Shown here: positions 33,620-38,208 of the stretch, in pieces
Numbering within the stretch: position 1 is the first letter of the stretch
Layout of the letters: every line of letters begins with the position of its first letter
Origin: Gordonia amicalis NBRC 100051 = JCM 11271
GTDB lineage: Bacteria; Actinomycetota; Actinomycetes; Mycobacteriales; Mycobacteriaceae
DNA: 38,208 bases
Direction of reading: 5' to 3'
NCBI RefSeq assembly: GCF_000332995.1
Contig: NZ_BANS01000054.1
Coordinates: 1 to 38,208 of the forward strand
Made by a program: the position numbers and the translations under genes
The notes under the pieces: model-generated
The model's input: only the letters and a program-made list of their open reading frames with translations
Told to the model about the DNA's origin: nothing
The model's database searches: none

Positions 33620-33910
33620 ATGGTCCGCAACCCGTTGACCCCGGAACAGATCGCCGCCGGCCGCCGTCTGGGCGCACGACTGCGCGAACTCCGCGCCGAC
33701 CGGTCCCTCGGTGAGGTCGCCGTCAGCGCCGGAATCTCTCCGGAGACGTTGCGCAAGATCGAGACGGGCCGGATGCCGACTCCCGCGTTCGCCACGATCG
33801 CTGCACTCGCGCGGTCGCTGAACACCTCCCTCGACGACCTGGCCCTGGTGTTCACCGACACCGTCCTCGGCGACGCCGGCCTCGACTCCGCGGTGGTGCG
33901 CGCCGGGTGA
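33620..33910 (+). CDS. XRE-family helix-turn-helix regulator
   Basis: A 96-residue DNA-binding protein with a Cro/CI-type HTH at about residues 16-65 (RLGARLRELRADRSLGEVAV and SAGISPETLRKIETGRMPTP). A short tail after TSLDDLALVFTD has no obvious ligand domain. It probably binds the two GGTAT-N4-ATACC palindromes just upstream and so regulates itself and map. The ATG at 33620 has no ribosome site and is six bases after a TAGGCT hexamer, fitting leaderless expression. It overlaps the DUF1990 gene by four bases (GTGA). Confidence 0.88.
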   Translation: MVRNPLTPEQIAAGRRLGARLRELRADRSLGEVAVSAGISPETLRKIETGRMPTPAFATIAALARSLNTSLDDLALVFTDTVLGDAGLDSAVVRAG

Positions 33911-34428
33911 CCCCGCACCCGTCGGACCTCACCTACGAGGAGGTCGGTGCGACCGCCGGAGAGCTACCGGCGGGCTATCACCATCTGCGCCGCTCGCGTG
34001 TGATCGGTGCCGGCGAGGGATGTTTCGACCTGGCCGCGCGACGAATCCTGAACTGGGACATGCATCGTCGTGCCGGAGTGGGCGTCGATGCCTCGACCCC
34101 GCGTGCCGCGGTCGGCTCGGTGGTGACGATGCGTCTGGGGCTGGGTCCGGTGGGCATCTCCGCCGCGTGCCGGGTCATCGAGGTGATCGACTCGGTCTCG
34201 AACGATTCGGGGGCCGAACGCGGCTTCGCGTACGGCACCTTGTCGGGGCATCCCGAGATCGGGGAGGAGCGGTTCTGGGTTGAGCGACTTCCGGACGATT
34301 TCGTGATCGCGCACGTCGTCGCCTTCTCCCGGCCGGGTCGTTGGTTCACGCGGATCGGCGGCCCGATCGGGCGAGTGGTGCAGTCGCGGATCGCCGAACG
34401 CTACCTCGATGCCCTGATGTGCGCCTGA
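33907..34428 (+). CDS. DUF1990 family protein
   Basis: A 173-residue protein matching the DUF1990 pattern: the opening LTYEEVGATAGELPAGYHHL, then a conserved centre with NWDMHRRAGV, VGSVVTMRLGLGPVGISAACRVIEV and GFAYGTLSGHPEIGEERFWV, and a C-terminal RIGGPIGRVVQSRIAERYL. The family has no settled function. GTG 33907 overlaps the XRE stop (GTGA), so the two are co-translated. It is 172 bases from the nadA start and ends before the nadA operator. Confidence 0.85.
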   Translation: MTPHPSDLTYEEVGATAGELPAGYHHLRRSRVIGAGEGCFDLAARRILNWDMHRRAGVGVDASTPRAAVGSVVTMRLGLGPVGISAACRVIEVIDSVSNDSGAERGFAYGTLSGHPEIGEERFWVERLPDDFVIAHVVAFSRPGRWFTRIGGPIGRVVQSRIAERYLDALMCA

Positions 34429-34494
34429 GGGTGCGTGATCTGCCGCGAGGATGACGGGAATGAACCCGGTGTGGTGAATGTTACGATGCATAGT

Positions 34495-34517
34495 GTTTTC
34501 GACCATGAGTCGAAAAC
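34495..34517. promoter_or_regulatory. Probable NrtR operator of nadA-nadC
   Basis: GTTTTCGAC (34495-34503), CATGA, GTCGAAAAC (34509-34517): nine-base perfect arms and a five-base centre, AT-rich in its middle compared with the surroundings. It lies 83 bases before the nadA ATG and directly after TACGAT (34482-34487) and CATAGT (34489-34494), either of which could be a -10, so a bound protein would block transcription. NrtR, encoded about 1.8 kb away, is the obvious candidate. Confidence 0.7.
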
Positions 34518-34600
34518 CATGCCTCGGACACACGGCCCGTGCTCCGGGGACCCGATGACCCGGGGTCGTAGACGCCCCCGGGACAGCCAGAGGAGTGGCA

Positions 34601-35674
34601 ATGAGCATCACCAGTGATCGCCCGGCGGCCGTGACCGCGCCAGCAGTTTCGGGCTCAGGGCTCCTCGATGCCGAATGGTTCGACGCACCAGGTGGCTACA
34701 CCGGCGTCGAACCGACTCAGGAGTGGGCGGACGAGGTCCGACGCCTCGCGCGCGCCCGCAACGCGACCCTGCTCGCGCACAACTATCAGCTTCCCGCCAT
34801 CCAGGATGTCGCCGACCACGTCGGTGACTCTCTCGCCCTGTCGCGTATCGCGGCCGAGGTCGACTCCGACGAGATCATCTTCTGCGGCGTCCACTTCATG
34901 GCGGAGACCGCCAAGATCCTCAGCCCCGAGAAACGCGTCCTCATCCCGGACGAGCGCGCCGGTTGCTCGCTGGCCGACTCGATCACCGCCGACGAACTGC
35001 GCGCCTGGAAGGCCGAGTTCCCCGATGCGGTCGTGGTGTCCTACGTGAACACCACCGCCGAGGTGAAGGGTCTGACCGACATCTGCTGCACCTCGTCGAA
35101 CGCCGTCGACGTCGTCGCGTCGATCGACCCCGATCGCGACGTCCTGTTCCTTCCGGACCAGTTCCTCGGTGCGCACGTCAAGCGTGAGACCGGCCGCGAC
35201 AACATCCACATCTGGGCGGGTGAGTGCCACGTGCACGCCGGCATCAACGGCGACGAGCTGGCCGACCAGGCCGCGTCGCACCCCGATGCCGACCTTTTCA
35301 TCCACCCCGAATGCGGTTGTGCGACCTCGGCTCTCTACCTGGCGGGTGAGGGTGCCGTGCCCGAGGATCGAGTCAAGATCCTCTCGACCGGCGGCATGCT
35401 CGACGCTGCTCGCGAGACCGGCGCCAAGCAGGTCCTCGTCGCCACCGAGGTCGGCATGCTGCACCAGCTGCGCAAGGCCGCGCCCGGGGTCGACTTCCAG
35501 GCGGTGAACGACCGCGCGTCGTGCCCCTACATGAAGATGATCACGCCGGCCGCGCTGCTGCGGTGCCTGCGTGAGGGCCGCGACGAGGTGTTCGTCGACA
35601 CCGACGTCGCGGAGAAGGCCCGCAAGAGCGTCGAGCGGATGATCGCGATCGGTAACCCGGGTTCGGGCGAGTGA
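34601..35674 (+). CDS. nadA: Quinolinate synthase
   Basis: 4Fe-4S enzyme condensing iminoaspartate with dihydroxyacetone phosphate to quinolinate in de novo NAD synthesis. The 357-residue product contains LLAHNYQLPAIQDVADHVGDSL, FCGVHFMAETAKIL, and probable cluster cysteines in DICCTSSN (C162/C163), HPECGC (C238) and RASCPYMKM (C308). ATG 34601 is chosen since AGGAG lies at 34591-34595; the GTG at 34595 would overlap that site. It overlaps nadC by four bases (GTGA). The L-aspartate oxidase gene nadB, normally between nadA and nadC in mycobacteria, is absent here. Confidence 0.96.
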   Translation: MSITSDRPAAVTAPAVSGSGLLDAEWFDAPGGYTGVEPTQEWADEVRRLARARNATLLAHNYQLPAIQDVADHVGDSLALSRIAAEVDSDEIIFCGVHFMAETAKILSPEKRVLIPDERAGCSLADSITADELRAWKAEFPDAVVVSYVNTTAEVKGLTDICCTSSNAVDVVASIDPDRDVLFLPDQFLGAHVKRETGRDNIHIWAGECHVHAGINGDELADQAASHPDADLFIHPECGCATSALYLAGEGAVPEDRVKILSTGGMLDAARETGAKQVLVATEVGMLHQLRKAAPGVDFQAVNDRASCPYMKMITPAALLRCLREGRDEVFVDTDVAEKARKSVERMIAIGNPGSGE

Positions 35675-36597
35675 CCGGAAGCTCTGCGGTGAGTGACGGT
35701 TTCATCGGTCAGGCGTCGGCCGGCGACGCGCTGGAACTGGCTGTCGACGACGAGATCCGTGCGCTGATCAGGACCGCTCTCGACGAGGACCTGCGGTACG
35801 GACCGGACATCACGACCGCGTCGACCGTCCCGGCCGGCTCCGTCGTCGACGCCGCGATCGTCAGTCGTGCACCTGGCGTCATCGCCGGTGTTCCGGTGGT
35901 GATCGCGGTGTTCGACGAGGTCATCGGCGAGGGCAATTTCGAGGTGACGGACGTTGTCGCCGACGGCAGCGTCGTCGAACCCGGCGACACCGTCCTGCGC
36001 GTCCACGCTCCGACGGCCGCCCTGCTGACGGCCGAACGCACTGCGCTGAACCTCATCTGCCACCTGTCGGGGATCGCGACCGCAACCCGGGCGTGGGTCG
36101 ATGCGGTCTCCGGTACGTCCGCTCAGATCCGTGACTCGCGTAAGACGCTGCCCGGTCTGCGTCTGCTGCAGAAGTACGCGGTGCGCGCCGGTGGCGGAGT
36201 CAACCACCGGATGGGTCTCGGCGATGCCGCCCTCATCAAGGACAACCACGTCGTCGCCGCCGGTTCGGTCGCGGCTGCGTTGGAAGCCGTTCGTGCGGCC
36301 GCTCCGGGTCTGCCCGTAGAGGTCGAGGTCGACTCGCTCGCCCAGCTCGACGAGGTCCTTCCCCTCGAACCGCAGCTGGTGCTTCTCGACAACTTCGAGC
36401 CGTGGGAAACCCAGATGGCCGTGCAGCGACGCAACACTCGTTCGCCGCAGACCAAGCTGGAGAGCTCCGGCGGCCTGACCCTCGACGTCGCCGAGGACTA
36501 TGCCCGTACCGGCGTCGACTACCTCGCCGTCGGTGCACTGACGCATTCGGTCACGGTGCTCGACCTCGGGCTGGACGTCCCCGCGCCGCAGGTCTGA
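35671..36597 (+). CDS. nadC: Nicotinate-nucleotide pyrophosphorylase (carboxylating)
   Basis: Converts quinolinate and PRPP to nicotinate mononucleotide, CO2 and pyrophosphate. The 308-residue protein shows the family segments DLRYGPDIT, ERTALNLICHLSGIAT, RDSRKTLPGLR, KYAVRAGGGVNHR, LIKDNH, VEVDSL, ESSGGLT and GALTHS, which line the active site. GTG 35671 overlaps the nadA stop. The last 79 bases are overlapped on the other strand by the read-through version of the DUF5655-like gene; without that gene's frameshift there would be no overlap. Confidence 0.96.
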   Translation: MTGSSAVSDGFIGQASAGDALELAVDDEIRALIRTALDEDLRYGPDITTASTVPAGSVVDAAIVSRAPGVIAGVPVVIAVFDEVIGEGNFEVTDVVADGSVVEPGDTVLRVHAPTAALLTAERTALNLICHLSGIATATRAWVDAVSGTSAQIRDSRKTLPGLRLLQKYAVRAGGGVNHRMGLGDAALIKDNHVVAAGSVAAALEAVRAAAPGLPVEVEVDSLAQLDEVLPLEPQLVLLDNFEPWETQMAVQRRNTRSPQTKLESSGGLTLDVAEDYARTGVDYLAVGALTHSVTVLDLGLDVPAPQV

Positions 36598-36980
36598 TCG
36601 GCGGTCAGCCCGCGGCGTCGTAGGCCTCGCCGAGCCACCCGGCGGACCTCCGCGTCCACGTCCGCCGTGGCACGCATCTCCAGATGGTGCATCCACACGT
36701 GCGGTGACGGGTGCGCGACCTCCTTGAATCGAGCAGAGTCGACGCGGTGCCGAAGGGCGATCGACAACACCGCCGGCACATCGGATCGCACATACATGCC
36801 GGGGCGCCACACGTAGGCGAAGCCGGTCCGGCGTTGGAAAGCTATCTGGCTCTTGGTGACTCGGACAGCGATGTCGTCTCCCAGATCACGGATGGCTTCC
36901 TCGACCGCGCCATGGATCGACAGGCCCTCCGGCGAGCCTGCGAAGAAGTCCTCGACGTCGTGCGGGGTGTCCGTGGTCAT
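36519..36980 (-). CDS. DUF5655-like protein, probably frameshifted near its C-terminus
   Basis: From ATG 36980 the frame encodes a 153-residue product. The first about 113 residues look like the DUF5655 type (DFFAGSPEGLSIHGAVEEAI, VRVTKSQIAFQRRTGFAYVWRPG, VWMHHLEMRATADVDAEVRR). The rest (ARRGLRRRGLTADQ...) is atypical and antisense to nadC. Removing one base from the CCC at 36638-36640 would restore VRRWLGEAYDAAG and a TGA at 36605-36607, eight bases from the nadC stop, giving 124 residues. I read this as a one-base insertion, either a sequencing error or a real mutation. Function is unknown. A GGAGC site precedes the ATG. Confidence 0.7.
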   Translation of the reverse strand: MTTDTPHDVEDFFAGSPEGLSIHGAVEEAIRDLGDDIAVRVTKSQIAFQRRTGFAYVWRPGMYVRSDVPAVLSIALRHRVDSARFKEVAHPSPHVWMHHLEMRATADVDAEVRRVARRGLRRRGLTADQTCGAGTSSPRSSTVTECVSAPTAR

Positions 36981-37043
36981 GCTTGCTCCAGCATCGCACG
37001 TGATCTTCGAAGGCGGTCCACCATTTCTTCTCGAGTGTGATTC

Positions 37044-38208
37044 TCAGGCGCGCGGGTATGCGGCGGCGAGCATTATCGAGGCGAGGGTGGCTTCGGCGTC
37101 GGAGGCGTTGCGTAGGTCGCGATGATTTGGCGCAGGTGCAGGCGTGGTTGATCGCCGGACGCCGTGGTGGGTCCGTGGATGTCGGTGCGTACGTGTTGGA
37201 GGTGTTCGGCGAATCGGCCGGGGGATGTCGGGTTGCCGGTTGATGCGTTCGGGGTTGGGGGGTGCGCCTGGTTGGGTGTTGAGCCGCCAGGCGCAACGCC
37301 CTTCGTCGGGTCCCTCGCGGACCATGTGGGTGGTGTATTGGCCGGGTTGATCGCCGACCATGCGGTTGTGTTTCGGGCACGCCGGGGTGAGGTCGGTGAG
37401 TCCGCCGAGGCCCCAATCGAGTTGGGCGTGATGCATTTCCACGTGGGTGGCGGCCAGGTCGCAGTCGGGTGTGGAGCACACGTGACCGTCGGGTCGGGCG
37501 AAGGAGACGAGGCGTTGTTCGCGGGTGGCCAGTCGTTTGCCGCGTCCGAAGTAGAGCGGGACGGCGGTGGCGTCTTTGAACACGGCCAGCCAGGGTTGGG
37601 CGTCGGCCGCGAGGTCGATCAGGTCGGGGATGGGGATCAGGGTGCCGGTGGCGGTGGTGGCGAACCCGGCTTCGCGGATGAGGTCGTTGAGGTCGGCTTT
37701 GGCGATCATCTGCACGGGGAGTCCGCGGTGGCTCTTACCCAGGAGTCCGTCCTCGAACACCGCTTTCAGCAGGGCGTTGAGGGCGTCGTGATTCAACTGG
37801 GCCGGGCTGCGGTCATCGCGTTCGGCGGCGGCAGCCACCGCGTCGGGGTCGGCGTCCTCGATCGACCCGTGTGGGGAGTCGGGATCGTCGGGGTTGTTCA
37901 TGCCGGGTTTTGCCCACACGGCCAGGAGCATGGTGATGCGTGCGAGTAGTTCGGGGGTGAGGGTGGCGGTCATCTTCGCGGTGCCGTCGGCGCGTTGCCG
38001 GTTGACCGAGAGGTTGCGGCGTCGTTTGCGGTCGGTGTCGTCGGTGAGGGTGCCGTCGGGGTCGAGGTGGGCCAGCAGTCGGGCGCCGAGGTTGGTGATG
38101 TCGGTGGGGGTGTGGTCGATGGCGATCTCGGTCATCTGTCGTTCGGCGGCGACCTTCATGTCGTGGTTGACGGCGTGCGGGATCTGGTCGAGGACGTCGA
38201 TGACCGCG
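37044..38208 (-). CDS. DUF222/HNH endonuclease family protein (5' end missing)
   Basis: The frame is open to the end of the window, so the gene begins beyond 38208; at least 387 codons are visible. The DUF222 (13E12-type) region runs to about the middle (ATLTPELLARITMLLAVW, RSPAQLNHDALNALL). The C-terminal HNH nuclease has VCSTPDCDLAATHVEMHHAQLDW, with CxxxxC and HH, then LTDLTPACPKHNRMV. A basic Pro/Arg tail ends the protein. Such genes occur in several copies in Gordonia, Rhodococcus and mycobacteria, sometimes with mobile repeats; their role is not established. No flanking repeats are visible in this window. The next gene starts 63 bases downstream of its stop. Confidence 0.88.
   Translation of the reverse strand, partial: AVIDVLDQIPHAVNHDMKVAAERQMTEIAIDHTPTDITNLGARLLAHLDPDGTLTDDTDRKRRRNLSVNRQRADGTAKMTATLTPELLARITMLLAVWAKPGMNNPDDPDSPHGSIEDADPDAVAAAAERDDRSPAQLNHDALNALLKAVFEDGLLGKSHRGLPVQMIAKADLNDLIREAGFATTATGTLIPIPDLIDLAADAQPWLAVFKDATAVPLYFGRGKRLATREQRLVSFARPDGHVCSTPDCDLAATHVEMHHAQLDWGLGGLTDLTPACPKHNRMVGDQPGQYTTHMVREGPDEGRCAWRLNTQPGAPPNPERINRQPDIPRPIRRTPPTRTHRHPRTHHGVRRSTTPAPAPNHRDLRNASDAEATLASIMLAAAYPRA

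Noticed and set aside
1..38208. CRISPR arrays, tRNA or rRNA genes, transposases, prophage or attachment sites
   Set aside because: I looked for regularly spaced repeats, cloverleaf-like sequences and transposase or integrase motifs and saw none; the HNH/DUF222 gene at the end is the only nuclease and has no visible mobile-element ends here.

Overview
The window is high-GC actinobacterial chromosome, most like a mycolic-acid-containing Mycobacteriales member such as Gordonia or Rhodococcus. This is inferred from gene content, gene order and codon use; no 16S or other RNA gene is present. The order dnaE1 - ilvA - treZ/treY/treX - acyltransferase - bioA/bioF/bioD - bioB - small bioB partner - DUF2567 protein - nrtR - nadA/nadC matches, from memory, the order of the Rv1547-Rv1596 region of Mycobacterium tuberculosis. 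The window therefore reads as core chromosome carrying one large insertion and one gene loss.

Layout. 1-326: end of a proline-rich, C-terminally anchored protein. 519-4064: dnaE1. 4066-4632: a run of short intergenic repeats and a small membrane protein whose 3' end overlaps a convergent secreted beta-propeller gene (4575-5567). 5754-7133: ilvA, converging on treZ (7171-8919). 9259-18630: a complete Mce transporter operon (two YrbE permeases, MceA-F, one Mce-associated protein) on the + strand, lying between treZ and treY. 18665-23507: treY and treX on the - strand. 23625-25823: acyltransferase-3/SGNH membrane protein. 25947-26504: BioQ-like TetR regulator, divergent from bioA-bioF-bioD (26640-29955) across three tandem operator palindromes. 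30008-31972: bioB, the small bioB-linked protein and a DUF2567 membrane protein. 31935-33532: nrtR and a methionine aminopeptidase on the - strand, divergent from an XRE regulator and a DUF1990 protein. 34601-36597: nadA-nadC, without the nadB that usually lies between them, behind a strong palindrome. 36519-36980: a DUF5655-like gene with an apparent one-base frameshift. 37044-38208: 3' part of a DUF222/HNH endonuclease gene cut by the window end.

How the genes work together. TreX, TreY and TreZ form the glycogen-to-trehalose route (debranching, terminal isomerisation, trehalose release). The Mce operon encodes an envelope lipid-import machine; its ATPase is not here and is presumably elsewhere, as is usual. 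BioA, BioF, BioD and BioB cover the late steps of biotin synthesis. NadA and NadC make quinolinate and nicotinate mononucleotide under probable NrtR control.

The most notable points are the Mce operon splitting the tre cluster; its control region, with a perfect CRP/GlxR-type site, a -10 at class II spacing and a long hairpin leader; the clear operators upstream of bioA, nadA and the XRE gene; a second lipobox protein in the Mce operon; and the missing nadB. I did not find a wholly new defence or mobile system.
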